Source of the DNA: JAKAGZ01 sp035266865
GTDB taxonomy: Bacteria; Bacteroidota; Ignavibacteria; Ignavibacteriales; Ignavibacteriaceae
Length of the DNA stretch: 64,000 nt
Reading direction: 5' to 3'
NCBI GenBank assembly: GCA_035266865.1
Contig: DATFMR010000141.1
Coordinates: forward strand, 1-64,000
A model generated the notes under the pieces. The model saw only the letters and a program-made list of their open reading frames with translations, ran no database searches and had not been told where the DNA came from. A program made the position numbers and the translations under genes. This document shows positions 45,320 to 54,632 of this stretch, in pieces (the stretch's first letter is position 1; each line of letters opens with the position of its first letter).

Positions 45320-46891
45320 TTACTTAATACCAATCTTTTCATCCTGAATTTTATACTTATTCCAAGCCTTTTTGACCATAAAAATAAGCCCAATAAATAT
45401 AACAGCCATTAAAGCGCGCGAGCCCCAATAAACAGGTTTATCTTCCGGATTAACTCCGTTTAATAAGAATGTTGGAATCGCACTTTGAACGGTCCACCAA
45501 ACCATAAGTATAAAAATTACTACCGGCGTTACATATTTCATTATGTAAAAGAAGATTTTAGGAATTGTAAAATCCCCGCCTTCATTCATTTCAAACCATG
45601 CTTTATCGGCACCGAATACCCACATAAATAAGATTGTCTCAATCAATGCAAAAATCACCAGGCCGAAAGTTCCAGCCCAATAATCCATTTCATTCATGAA
45701 GCCATGATCTTGATAGAAGACAACAAATTGTACAGCGATTAAAACAACTACAGCCAGTGCTGCCACTGCTTTCTTTCTGCTCATTCCAAACTCATCTTCC
45801 ATAAAGGCAATCACAGGTTGTCCCATAGCCACCGAGGAAGTTATACCCGCAAAGAATAAAAGAAGGAACCACATAAACCCGAGATATTCACCAAAAGGAA
45901 TTCTCTGGAAAATAAGTGACATAGAAACAAATCCAAGGTCGTATGAGCCTGCTTGAGCAAATTCTTTTGTTGCTTGAAGTCCGAAATAAGCAACTCCAAC
46001 CGGGATTGCTATAGCAGCACCAAGTACAACTTCAGCAAAACCATTTGTTGAAGCTGTTGTTAAACCCGATAATGCTATATCATCTTTCGGTTTCAGATAA
46101 CTCGCATAAGCGTGAATGGTACCCATTCCTACTGAGAGAGTAAAGAAAATCTGCCCCGCCGCCGCCAGCCAAATGGATGGATCACTGAGCAAACTAAAAT
46201 TAGGATTCCATATAAATCCAAAACCATTCCACACGTTGTTTTCAGGAATTGATGGATCGGGTGTACCGAGGAACATAATTCTGACAGCGAGAACAGCTGC
46301 AAAAACTAATAAAAGAGGCAAGGCAATTTTTGCTAATTTTTCAATTCCTTTTGATATTCCTTTATACAGTACCCAGAAGTTTAGACCAAATGTTACAAGC
46401 ATTAAAATATATGCAGGCCACAGAGTAGTAAAATGATCACTTATACCGCGACCCTGGTAGCTATAAAGAAATGTTCTCATAGCATCAGCCGTGGTTTCAT
46501 TAAAATACAATTTTGTTATAGAGAAAAAACTGAATCCCAGAGTCCAGGATTCCACATAGGTATAATAAATCAATATACACATTGACATGAAAAGCCCAAG
46601 AGTTCCGAAGTATTTGGCAAGTTTGTTTTTCCATAGAACGTCAAACATACCGGGAGCACTACCATGATTAAATCTACCTCCGTGTCTTCCAATTCCCCAC
46701 TCAATCCACATAAGCGGTATACCAAGAATCAGAAAAAATATAAAATAAGGAATCATAAAAGCGCCGCCGCCATTTTGGGCAGCTTGAACAGGGAATCTAA
46801 GAAAATTGCCAAGACCGACAGCATTTCCAGCAACTGCAAGGATAAGTCCGATCTTGCTGCCCCATTGTTCTCTCTCGCCTAATTCAGCCAT
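45320..46891 (-). CDS. Neurotransmitter:sodium symporter (NSS) family transporter
   Basis: A 523-residue inner-membrane Na+-coupled transporter with twelve helices. The NSS signature region is GNAVGLGNFLRFPVQAAQNG (about 17-36), followed by GGGAFMIPYFIFFLILGIPL and WIEWGIGRHGG. Bacterial relatives take up amino acids; the substrate here is not readable. A 35-residue membrane peptide gene follows 25 bases downstream and is probably its small subunit. Confidence 0.92.
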   Translation of the reverse strand: MAELGEREQWGSKIGLILAVAGNAVGLGNFLRFPVQAAQNGGGAFMIPYFIFFLILGIPLMWIEWGIGRHGGRFNHGSAPGMFDVLWKNKLAKYFGTLGLFMSMCILIYYTYVESWTLGFSFFSITKLYFNETTADAMRTFLYSYQGRGISDHFTTLWPAYILMLVTFGLNFWVLYKGISKGIEKLAKIALPLLLVFAAVLAVRIMFLGTPDPSIPENNVWNGFGFIWNPNFSLLSDPSIWLAAAGQIFFTLSVGMGTIHAYASYLKPKDDIALSGLTTASTNGFAEVVLGAAIAIPVGVAYFGLQATKEFAQAGSYDLGFVSMSLIFQRIPFGEYLGFMWFLLLFFAGITSSVAMGQPVIAFMEDEFGMSRKKAVAALAVVVLIAVQFVVFYQDHGFMNEMDYWAGTFGLVIFALIETILFMWVFGADKAWFEMNEGGDFTIPKIFFYIMKYVTPVVIFILMVWWTVQSAIPTFLLNGVNPEDKPVYWGSRALMAVIFIGLIFMVKKAWNKYKIQDEKIGIK

Positions 46892-47273
46892 CCTGCCTCC
46901 GAATTAAATGTAGTAGATATATTGAAATGAATAGAAGTTTTAATATTGCAACTTTATTTTATAATATCAACTCTAAATTGATTAATTGCGATTACCCGAT
47001 TCAATAAAAAATATTTCGATATAAAATTGTTATGAAAATTTCATGTATTTAATCTGTAAGATTAATCTCTTACGGGCTTTTTTTATTGAAAATGATATTG
47101 TTAAATTAGAGTAATATTTTAACGGTGATTTCTGTCCTTAAATTTGGACATATTTAAATAAACTTATGTTAAAGAAAATAAATCCTGCCAAAGGATATTA
47201 AACAAATAAAGTCCTATTTTAGTTTGATTTTATAAAGATTTTATCGATTACTTCTCACAAATTCTAGGAATAG
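46892..47273. other. Intergenic region with orphan hairpin and T-run
   Basis: A divergent gap between the symporter gene and the SGNH gene. At 47056-47073 GTAAGA pairs with TCTTAC, followed by GGGC and a T-run (47078-47084), so it reads as a plus-strand intrinsic terminator although no plus-strand gene ends nearby. It may be a transcription attenuator, or the remains of one, upstream of the 47274 operon. I see no coding frame. Confidence 0.45.
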
Positions 47274-48725
47274 ATGGTGCCCTTATCAATGAATGAAAAA
47301 AATGAAAAACACAGATCGGTTATTTTATTTACACTTACTATAATTTTTTTGATAGGTTTGTCTTTTATACCTGGAGGTACATCCATATTAGGATATAAGA
47401 TAAAGCCAATTGATCTATTTATAGATATCAAACCGGATTCATTGCTCGATTATTCTTCCAGCTCTTCCGGTAATAATTTAAATGGAAATAATTACAAATC
47501 TATTAATAACAGGGAACTTCAAAATTCAAATATGGAAATTTTGAGAGCTTCCATTAATTTAACTTTAATTAAAAATATTTTTTCTTTTGATAAAGCTGAA
47601 GAAAGAATAAATAAACACATCAGCAAAGATGTACCTATTACAGGTAATGTCTCACAAATGAATTATTTCTTTAATGCAGTTAAAAATTCCGACAATGCAA
47701 AAATAAGAGTAGCACATTTTGGAGATTCCGGTATAGAAGGTGATTTGATTACAGCGGATATAAGAAAAATACTACAGGAAAAATTTGGCGGTAACGGGGC
47801 AGGGATGATTGCGATTACATCTCAGGATATAATGTTCAGGACCACTACAAAACAAACTTTTTCGGATAACTGGACGACTTACAATGTTGTGGTCGGAAAC
47901 CCCGACAATCTTCCCCTTGGCATGAATGGATTTGTCTCTGTACCTAACGGACCTGCATGGGTTAAATATGAGGCGACTGGAGCCTATCCGGATACAAAAT
48001 CATTTAGTACAGTAAGAGTATTTTATACAAATGCAAAAAAATCAGCTTTGAATTATGCATTCAATGATGAAACACAACAGAGTGTTTCATTAATTCCAGG
48101 CAATGATGTAAAGGAGATAACACTAAATTCAACTTTGAATGCTAAATCTTTTAAGCTATTTACTACTATGGCAAATCAGGCTGAATTTTTTGGAGTAAGC
48201 CTCGAGGACGGAAATGGGGTATATGTCGATAATTTCCCCTGGAGAGGTAACAGCGGAGTTGCATTCAGAAATGTGAAAGAAGCTACATTAAAGGATTTTA
48301 ACAATTTATGTAATTATAAATTAATTATTTTGCAATTTGGTGGAAATGTTGCCTCTCCGATTGCAAAAAATTACAACTGGTATGAAAATGAGATGATCAA
48401 AAATATAAAACACCTTAAGTCTATTTTTCCTGAGTCAAGCTTCCTTTTGCTTGGTGTAGGGGATAAGAGTGTAAAAAAGGGGTCTAAATTTGTCACCGAT
48501 CCGGGAATTCCAATATTAATCGAATCTCAAAAGAAGATTGCAGAAGAAACAGGCATAGCTTTCTGGAATTCTTTTGAAGCAATGGGAGGAATTAATTCAA
48601 TGGAAGACTGGGTTTACTCAAATCCTCCGCTTGCAATGCGCGATTATACTCATGTTACAGCGCAGGGTGCAAGCAAAATGGGACAAATGATTGCACAGGC
48701 AATCCTAAACGCATATAATAACTGA
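47274..48725 (+). CDS. Membrane-anchored SGNH/GDSL-type protein
   Basis: A 483-residue protein with an N-terminal hydrophobic anchor (VILFTLTIIFLIGLSF, about 16-31), a Ser/Asn-rich linker and a periplasmic SGNH domain. The catalytic Ser is S152 in HFGDSGIEGD, the Asn block is LQFGGN (about 355), and the Asp-His pair is D457 and H460 in RDYTHVTAQG. Such domains act as O-acyl transferases or esterases on glycans, like AlgX/DltD-type partners of MBOAT proteins. It is the first gene of the SGNH-ACP-MBOAT unit. ATG 47274 follows TAGGAA closely; 47289 is another possible start. Confidence 0.82.
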   Translation: MVPLSMNEKNEKHRSVILFTLTIIFLIGLSFIPGGTSILGYKIKPIDLFIDIKPDSLLDYSSSSSGNNLNGNNYKSINNRELQNSNMEILRASINLTLIKNIFSFDKAEERINKHISKDVPITGNVSQMNYFFNAVKNSDNAKIRVAHFGDSGIEGDLITADIRKILQEKFGGNGAGMIAITSQDIMFRTTTKQTFSDNWTTYNVVVGNPDNLPLGMNGFVSVPNGPAWVKYEATGAYPDTKSFSTVRVFYTNAKKSALNYAFNDETQQSVSLIPGNDVKEITLNSTLNAKSFKLFTTMANQAEFFGVSLEDGNGVYVDNFPWRGNSGVAFRNVKEATLKDFNNLCNYKLIILQFGGNVASPIAKNYNWYENEMIKNIKHLKSIFPESSFLLLGVGDKSVKKGSKFVTDPGIPILIESQKKIAEETGIAFWNSFEAMGGINSMEDWVYSNPPLAMRDYTHVTAQGASKMGQMIAQAILNAYNN

Positions 48726-48755
48726 AGTCTAATTGATGTAATTCCGGAGTAAAAA

Positions 48756-48992
48756 ATGATATCAGAAAGATTAAAGGGAGTAATTCTTAACGCTCTTGAA
48801 ATTAATGATTTTGATTTACAGGATGAAACTACTGCCGACCACGTTCCGGGTTGGGATTCTCTAAATCATATAAATGTAATTCTTGCTGTAGAAAAAGAAT
48901 ATAATTTGAAATTTAAAGGTATCGAAATATTAAAAATAAGGAATCTTGGAGAGCTGCAGCATTTAGTTGATTCGAAAATCACCCAAAATTAA
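48756..48992 (+). CDS. Acyl/peptidyl carrier protein (DltC/ACP-like)
   Basis: A 78-residue four-helix carrier protein. The phosphopantetheine site is S35 in PGWDSLNHINV. The protein starts 30 bases after the SGNH stop and precedes the MBOAT gene by about 120 bases. It probably carries the acyl or aminoacyl group offered to the MBOAT protein, as DltC does. A second carrier protein lies at 54009-54230, so I infer that they serve different steps. Confidence 0.85.
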   Translation: MISERLKGVILNALEINDFDLQDETTADHVPGWDSLNHINVILAVEKEYNLKFKGIEILKIRNLGELQHLVDSKITQN

Positions 48993-49115
48993 ATTGTATA
49001 TTTTATAATTATATTTTCTTCATTCCATTGAACACCTCTTTTATAATTTTGTAATAATATATGTTAAATACATCAAATATAAGAATAGAATTTTTAAATC
49101 TCGGAGTTTTTGTAA

Positions 49116-50615
49116 TTGTTTAGTACTATAGATTTTGAAAAACTTCGTGATTTGTTTGTTTATACGCCTCACGATCCTCTATTATTTGGCTCGAGTTTAT
49201 TTCTATTTTTGTTTTTAGGGTTACTTTTAGTTTATAATTACCTGGCAAAAACAAAAAACCTGAAAATATTTACTTTAATTGTCTTTTCCCTTTTCTTCTA
49301 TTATAAAGCAGCTGGCATCTATTTCCTCTTCCTGGTATTAATGTCATTCGTAAATTTTTATTTTGGCAAGTTTATATTTATCACAAAATCTCAAGTCTAT
49401 AAGCGAATATTATTTGTTTTAGCTTTGATGATTAATTTAGGACTGCTTGTTTATTTTAAATACACAAACTTCCTCATTCAAATAATAAATGATTTAAGTA
49501 AAGGGCATATTGATCCGATCAATATTTTTCTACCAATTGGCATTTCATTTTATACATTTAAAGCTCTTAGCTATGTTATCGAAATATATATTGAGGTCTA
49601 TCAACCAGTTAAATATCTAAGAGACTTTTCTCTATACATGTTTTTCTTTCCAAATATTTTACAGGGCCCGATAGACAGAGCCTCAAATTTCCTTCCACAA
49701 CTGGATAATGAAATAATAGTTACAAAGGCGGATATTGGTAAAGCTTTATTTTTAATAATGTCTGGACTCTTTAAAAAAGCTGTAATAGCAGACTACATTG
49801 GATTAAATTTTGTTGACAGAGTTTTTGGAAGTCCTTTGAGGTTTACCGGGGTTGAAAATCTGCTTGCAATGTACGGTTATTCACTACAGATATATTGTGA
49901 TTTTTCAGGATACACGGATATGGCTTTGGGAGTTGCATTACTTCTTGGCTTTAACCTTATGGAAAATTTCAATCAGCCATTTTTAGCTTCCAGCGTTGCA
50001 GACTACTGGAGAAGGTGGCACATTTCACTTTCTACTTGGCTTCTGGATTATTTGTTCAAACCTTTGCAGATAAAATTCAGGAACTTAAGATCCCTTGGCA
50101 CTTGCCTGGCAATTTTTATTACATTTTTTGTTGTTGGACTGTGGCACGGAGCGAGCTGGACTTTTGTAGTCTTTGGAATTTTACATAGTACATATATTGT
50201 CTTTTCTATACTTACTAATAAGGTCAAAAATATTTTTTATGAAAAACTTCATTTAAAGAACACAAAAATTCTTAAATTTTTCAAGATCTTTATAACATTT
50301 CACTTATTATCTATGACTGCTATTTTATTCAGGGCAGATAATCTTACAAAAGCAGTTAATATGCTAAGCCAGATAACTAATTTTTTTCATAAGGAGGTAT
50401 TTATACAGTATGTAAAAGGTTATCCCGGCGTTTTTTCATTGATTGTGCTTGGATATATATTACATTTTCTTCCAAGATCCTGGGAGCCTAAAATTCAGGA
50501 AAGACTTGCAAATCTGCCTGTAGTCGGACAAGCAATATTATTTGGAATATTAATCTGGATTGTAATTCAGGTAAAGTCCGCTCCTCTTCAACCGTTTCTC
50601 TATTTTAATTATTAA
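49116..50615 (+). CDS. MBOAT-family O-acyltransferase (DltB/AlgI-like)
   Basis: A 499-residue membrane acyltransferase with about ten hydrophobic segments. Family blocks are IYCDFSGYTDMALGVA (about 262-277), NFNQPFLASSVADYWRRWHI, WLLDYLFKPL and the catalytic-His segment VGLWHGASWTFVVFG (about 339-353). It should move an acyl group across the membrane to a surface acceptor. I use the TTG start at 49116 because GGAG (49103-49106) lies nine bases upstream. The carrier-protein and SGNH genes precede it on the same strand. Confidence 0.9.
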   Translation: MFSTIDFEKLRDLFVYTPHDPLLFGSSLFLFLFLGLLLVYNYLAKTKNLKIFTLIVFSLFFYYKAAGIYFLFLVLMSFVNFYFGKFIFITKSQVYKRILFVLALMINLGLLVYFKYTNFLIQIINDLSKGHIDPINIFLPIGISFYTFKALSYVIEIYIEVYQPVKYLRDFSLYMFFFPNILQGPIDRASNFLPQLDNEIIVTKADIGKALFLIMSGLFKKAVIADYIGLNFVDRVFGSPLRFTGVENLLAMYGYSLQIYCDFSGYTDMALGVALLLGFNLMENFNQPFLASSVADYWRRWHISLSTWLLDYLFKPLQIKFRNLRSLGTCLAIFITFFVVGLWHGASWTFVVFGILHSTYIVFSILTNKVKNIFYEKLHLKNTKILKFFKIFITFHLLSMTAILFRADNLTKAVNMLSQITNFFHKEVFIQYVKGYPGVFSLIVLGYILHFLPRSWEPKIQERLANLPVVGQAILFGILIWIVIQVKSAPLQPFLYFNY

Positions 50616-50650
50616 TTTTAAAAATTAACTGAAATATTAAACTCCAATTA

Positions 50651-52138
50651 TCATTTAAGCATTGTTTTTAATTTTCCCCTGTCAATTTTTCCATTTTGAT
50701 TAAGCGGGAATGAGGGTATTATTAAAACAGAGGAGGGGATCATGTAAAACGGAAGATTTTGTTTTAAATAATTCAATATTGAATCTTTATCACCTGAATA
50801 ATTTTCTAAGAAAAGATTTATTTCTGTTGTACCAATTCTGTTTTCAATGCCGATTGCAGCAACATTAGTCAATTTTGTGAACTTTCTGGCATAATGTTCA
50901 ATTTCTTCCAGCTCAATTCTAAATCCCTGCACTTTTACCTGGTTGTCAATTCTGCCACAGAACATAAAATCACCCTCTTCGTCAATAAATGCCAGGTCGC
51001 CTGTTCTGTAAAATTTTTTTTCATCAATTTTAAAATATGATTCTTTATTTTTTTCGGTATTGTTCCAGTAACCTTTGGTTATCTGTTTGCCGGAAATACA
51101 AAGTTCGCCTTTTTGTCCTGTTCCCAATTCTTTTAAGTTTTTGTCCACTATAATTGAAGTGATTCCTTGCAGTGGTTTGCCTATTGAGATTATTCCATTA
51201 AATTTTTTACTTTTCTCTTTATCTTTTTTCCAATTGTAAATCATGCAATAAATAGTCGATTCAGTAGGTCCATAGACATTTTGAATATTAGCATTAGGGA
51301 CACATTCAGACCACTCACATACAAGATCATCGTACAATGGTTCACCGCAAAACTGTGACCAGCGTAGATGTTCAAGATTAATCTCGTTAAAAAATGGACG
51401 AAGATAGGTAATTACTGAAGGTACCATCATTGCGAAAGTGATTTGCTGATCATCAAGAATTCTGTAAACTTGGGAATACTTAATTCCGCCGGAAGGCACT
51501 ACATAAACACACGCTCCCACGCACAACGGGGTAAAGAATGAAACAATTGAAAGGTCGAAAGTAAGATCAAACATCTGGAGGCATCTGTCTTCAGGAGTAA
51601 GTTTGTAGTCCTGAGAAAAAAATGCATCGATAAATAAGTCTAAATTTAGTCTGCTTACTTGTACTCCTTTTGGAATTCCTGTACTTCCTGAAGTGAAAAT
51701 TAAATATGCAATATCATTATCCTTAACATCAGGAATTTTTAGATCATTGTTTGCATCCTGAAGTTTTGAAGAATTTATGAGTGATAATTTTTTAAATGAT
51801 GACAGCTTTTCCACATATTTATCAAATTTACTTGACAAGATAAATTCTATTCCAGATTGCTCAATTATGGAATAATTCCTCTCGAGAGGGTATGCGGGAT
51901 TTATGGGAACGAATCCGTAACCTGAAAACAGGATACCCAGGATTGAAGCATAGGTCTCAATGTCATTAAAAACAACTACACCTATTAGTTTATTCTTGCT
52001 GGTCAGTGAGTTGTTTAATTTATGATTTACTTTTAATACAAGTTTTCTAAGTTCAGAATACGTGTAATATTTATCATTAATAAAAAAAACATTTTTTTCG
52101 GGATATTCATTAAACGAGTTGAGTATTTTTTTGAGCAT
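50651..52138 (-). CDS. DltA-like AMP-forming amino-acid adenylating enzyme
   Basis: A 495-residue stand-alone adenylation protein without condensation or thiolation domains, the size of DltA. Core motifs are TSGSTGIPKG (149-158), NVYGPTEST, YRTGDLAF, GRIDNQVKVQGFRIE and the catalytic Lys near the end in NQNGKIDRGK. The segment SQFCGEPL carries Cys264 in the place where, from memory, DltA enzymes have the Cys that helps select D-alanine. It probably loads an amino or acyl group onto one of the two nearby carrier proteins. D-alanine is inferred, not shown. Confidence 0.87.
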   Translation of the reverse strand: MLKKILNSFNEYPEKNVFFINDKYYTYSELRKLVLKVNHKLNNSLTSKNKLIGVVVFNDIETYASILGILFSGYGFVPINPAYPLERNYSIIEQSGIEFILSSKFDKYVEKLSSFKKLSLINSSKLQDANNDLKIPDVKDNDIAYLIFTSGSTGIPKGVQVSRLNLDLFIDAFFSQDYKLTPEDRCLQMFDLTFDLSIVSFFTPLCVGACVYVVPSGGIKYSQVYRILDDQQITFAMMVPSVITYLRPFFNEINLEHLRWSQFCGEPLYDDLVCEWSECVPNANIQNVYGPTESTIYCMIYNWKKDKEKSKKFNGIISIGKPLQGITSIIVDKNLKELGTGQKGELCISGKQITKGYWNNTEKNKESYFKIDEKKFYRTGDLAFIDEEGDFMFCGRIDNQVKVQGFRIELEEIEHYARKFTKLTNVAAIGIENRIGTTEINLFLENYSGDKDSILNYLKQNLPFYMIPSSVLIIPSFPLNQNGKIDRGKLKTMLK

Positions 52139-52178
52139 TATAAAAAAAATCCATATTTCAAAAATAAATTATTGCTTT

Positions 52179-52889
52179 CTATTCATTCATCCTGTACTTA
52201 TTGTAATTCTCCAGCATTTTATCCAGCGTCATATCCATTTTGATTCTTGTATCGTAGGCAAAGATTTTCAATATATCAGGATTATCCACGCCTTTTTCCT
52301 CAACAGCTTTATAACCAAGCTTTTTACATTCATTGTATGTATTGCAATTATCCTTAAAGAAAATTGTTTGAATCATTTTGGCTGAAGGATTTTGATCGTA
52401 TGTTCTTTTCATATTTTCCAAAACTGTTTGAGTATGTATTCCTCTTCTTCTTAATTCAGGAATAGTGTACGCGTGTTCCAGTTGTATCATTCCTGCATCA
52501 CGTTTCATGCTCAATGCTTTTACGAATTTTATTTTTTGGGGATCAAGCACAAATTTTTCTTTTGGAATGTTTTCTACCAGCATCGAAGTTTTTATTACAC
52601 TTGATGCAGCCCCGGATCCACCTTCAAGCCACGCGCCCTGTGCGCACACCGGCCTGCCATCTAATTCCGCAATTAAATAATTGGATAACCAGAAATCGTA
52701 ATCGGGTATATCTTCCAGCAATATTTTTTTCAGAATTTTTTTCCATTCCTGTTCAGAAAGATTAAAAATTCTGCAAGTGTTTATTGTCTCCGTGCCGCTT
52801 TTCTCTGCTTCGATGATGCACTCAATAACAAAATCAACGTCTTCGGGTGTGGCATATCTGAATTTTAACTTTTTTGCAATTTCATCCAT
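52179..52889 (-). CDS. GNAT-like acyltransferase of the cluster
   Basis: A 236-residue protein with a GNAT-type acetyl-CoA-binding region, HAYTIPELRRRGIHTQTV (about 148-165; R-R-G-I core), and the following helix with a divergent end. The N-terminus KLKFRYATPEDVDFVIECI matches the start of the fold. The acyl donor could be acyl-CoA or the acyl-carrier protein. It lies 40 bases upstream of the DltA-like gene and 70 downstream of the KAS III gene. No function is proven. Confidence 0.75.
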   Translation of the reverse strand: MDEIAKKLKFRYATPEDVDFVIECIIEAEKSGTETINTCRIFNLSEQEWKKILKKILLEDIPDYDFWLSNYLIAELDGRPVCAQGAWLEGGSGAASSVIKTSMLVENIPKEKFVLDPQKIKFVKALSMKRDAGMIQLEHAYTIPELRRRGIHTQTVLENMKRTYDQNPSAKMIQTIFFKDNCNTYNECKKLGYKAVEEKGVDNPDILKIFAYDTRIKMDMTLDKMLENYNKYRMNE

Positions 52890-52959
52890 GTTTTTCCCGT
52901 GCTAACGGTACCAGCAATAATTGATTGAAAGAATTTTCCTTTTGTAAATTTAATTATCT

Positions 52960-54012
52960 TCATAATTCAATAGTGTCAAAAAACCTTGTATTAGATAAAT
53001 TGACGGTAATAGCGCCCCACGAAAGCCCAACACCGTAACCGCACATTACAGTTTTGGAAAGCCTGTTTTCGTTTTTTAGCCTTTTATGTTCAACACAAAA
53101 AAGATGAGGAATTGTAGCCGGCCCTGTGTTTCCTGTTTCAAATATGACAAAAGGTACAACTTCTGGATGAACCTGCATCTTTTTTCTTAAAAAATCAATG
53201 ATAAACTTATTTGTCTGGTGCAGTGCAAAAATTCCGACTTCCTCTTTTTTCCATTCTGCAATTTCAAGGACTCCATCAATTACTTTTGGAATTTCCCTTA
53301 AACAGAAGCTCGTAATTTCCATTCCATCCATATAAAGATTTTCATCCGAGCGGATATTACCATTTTCTCTTTCAGTTTCTTTTTTAGAATTATCATTTGC
53401 GGGATAGCGTGCACCTCCGGAAGGGATTATTAATTTGTCAAACCCCGAGCCATCGGTCATAATATTAAAAGCTAAAGTATCGTTTCCTTTTTCAACGATT
53501 GTTGCGCTGCCGGAATCCCCCAATACCATTCTTAAAGCTTTGTCAGATTTATTTATCAAAGGAGTATTAACATCGCCAACGAGAAGCAAAACCCTGCTGC
53601 AGCTACCTGAACTAACCAGTAAAGATGCCTGGTAAATTCCATAAATATAAGCAGAGCAGCCATATCGAATATCGAACGCGACAGCAGTTTTAGGTAACCC
53701 TAATTTATCCTGGAGTATTGCAGAAGTGGCTGGAATGATATGATCGAAAGTTTGAGAGATAAAAATAATTCCATCAATTGCTGCCGGATCATTATTTAAT
53801 TCCTTAAAGATATGTCGTGCAGCCGCTTCGCAAAGATCAGAAGCACAGACCCCTTTATCGGCAACTCTTACTTTAGTAATCCCGGTACTTGCTACGATTC
53901 TTTTAATTTCTTTCTCACCGAACTTCTGAATAAGTTCCGAAAAATCATCCGAGTTTTTAGGTAATGCAGTTGCAATTGCCGAAATCGAGAGTCCGTTTAG
54001 TTTTACTTTCAT
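52960..54012 (-). CDS. 3-oxoacyl-ACP synthase III-like (KAS III) enzyme
   Basis: A 350-residue thiolase-fold condensing enzyme with all three catalytic residues in FabH-like positions: C119 in RYGCSAYIYG, H265 in LHQTNKFI, and N295 in ETGNTGPATI. It should condense acyl donors on a carrier protein, either for lipid synthesis or for a glycan-modifying acyl group. Its ATG overlaps the stop of the preceding carrier-protein gene by four bases, so the two are coupled. Other fatty-acid genes (fabD, fabG) are not present here. Confidence 0.88.
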   Translation of the reverse strand: MKVKLNGLSISAIATALPKNSDDFSELIQKFGEKEIKRIVASTGITKVRVADKGVCASDLCEAAARHIFKELNNDPAAIDGIIFISQTFDHIIPATSAILQDKLGLPKTAVAFDIRYGCSAYIYGIYQASLLVSSGSCSRVLLLVGDVNTPLINKSDKALRMVLGDSGSATIVEKGNDTLAFNIMTDGSGFDKLIIPSGGARYPANDNSKKETERENGNIRSDENLYMDGMEITSFCLREIPKVIDGVLEIAEWKKEEVGIFALHQTNKFIIDFLRKKMQVHPEVVPFVIFETGNTGPATIPHLFCVEHKRLKNENRLSKTVMCGYGVGLSWGAITVNLSNTRFFDTIEL

Positions 54013-54230
54013 TTAGTTTTTTCAACTAATTTATAAATATCATTTAATGTTTTTGCTTTCCTGATATCCTCAGCCTTTAATTGTTTACTGTAATGTTCGT
54101 CTATTTTGGCAAGAATTATTACCATTGCAAGTGAATCAAAATTGGGATGGCTGTCCAGGGCGGCATTCATTGAAATTTCACTTTCAGAAACTTCCAGCGC
54201 TTCGGCGATCAGTTTTTTAAATTTATCCAT
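54009..54230 (-). CDS. Second carrier protein (ACP-like), upstream of KAS III
   Basis: A 73-residue carrier protein. The site Ser is S33 in PNFDSLAMVIIL; its helix-1 and helix-4 sequences differ from the carrier at 48756. It has a good ribosome-binding site (GGAG, about six bases before the ATG on the minus strand). It begins the minus-strand unit and overlaps the KAS III gene by four bases, so it is probably the substrate carrier for that enzyme. Confidence 0.85.
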   Translation of the reverse strand: MDKFKKLIAEALEVSESEISMNAALDSHPNFDSLAMVIILAKIDEHYSKQLKAEDIRKAKTLNDIYKLVEKTK

Positions 54231-54461
54231 CAGGACTCCGGCTGTTTTTAAATCTTCTTTATCTTTTACCAGTTAACAGGCACTAAAAAGAGTTCATAAC
54301 GTCTCTTTTGACTTGCTGTAATATACTTTTTACCCGGTAAAATTAAAAGAATTGAATGGTTGATAAAAATTCACAGTTTAGGAATAGCGTTGATTTAAGA
54401 ATTAGATTATTACAGTTATAGATACACTGAACATTATGATAGCTACTAATAGTGAAATTAA

Positions 54462-54492
54462 AAATTGTGGCGGATTATTTTTGTCACAATTT
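54462..54492. repeat. Inverted repeat AAATTGTG / CACAATTT
   Basis: A perfect 8-bp inverted repeat around a 15-base spacer in the divergent gap between the carrier-protein gene and the T9SS gene. It could be an operator or a weak hairpin; the spacer is too long for a standard single-site dyad. I see no coding frame in 54231-54632. Confidence 0.45.
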
Positions 54493-54552
54493 CTGGTTTT
54501 TTGCCATATTTTTACCGTTCGCTCACCAAAACGACCGTTGAATAAATTGTGG

Positions 54553-54583
54553 TTGACAGGAAAGCTAAAATAATTTATTTTTA
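54553..54583 (+). promoter_or_regulatory. Candidate Bacteroidota-type promoter of the T9SS gene
   Basis: TTG at 54553-54555, a 20-base spacer and TATTTTTA at 54576-54583 resemble the -33/-7 pair (TAnnTTTG with one mismatch). It lies about 50 bases before the GTG at 54633. Confidence 0.45.
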
Positions 54584-54632
54584 TTCAATAAAATGTTAAA
54601 AGGATAATTTCAATTTAAAGCAGGGGAGCATT

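Noticed and set aside
54462..54492. Rex-type operator
   Set aside because: TTGTG/CACAA half-sites are present, but the 15-base spacer does not fit the Rex site.
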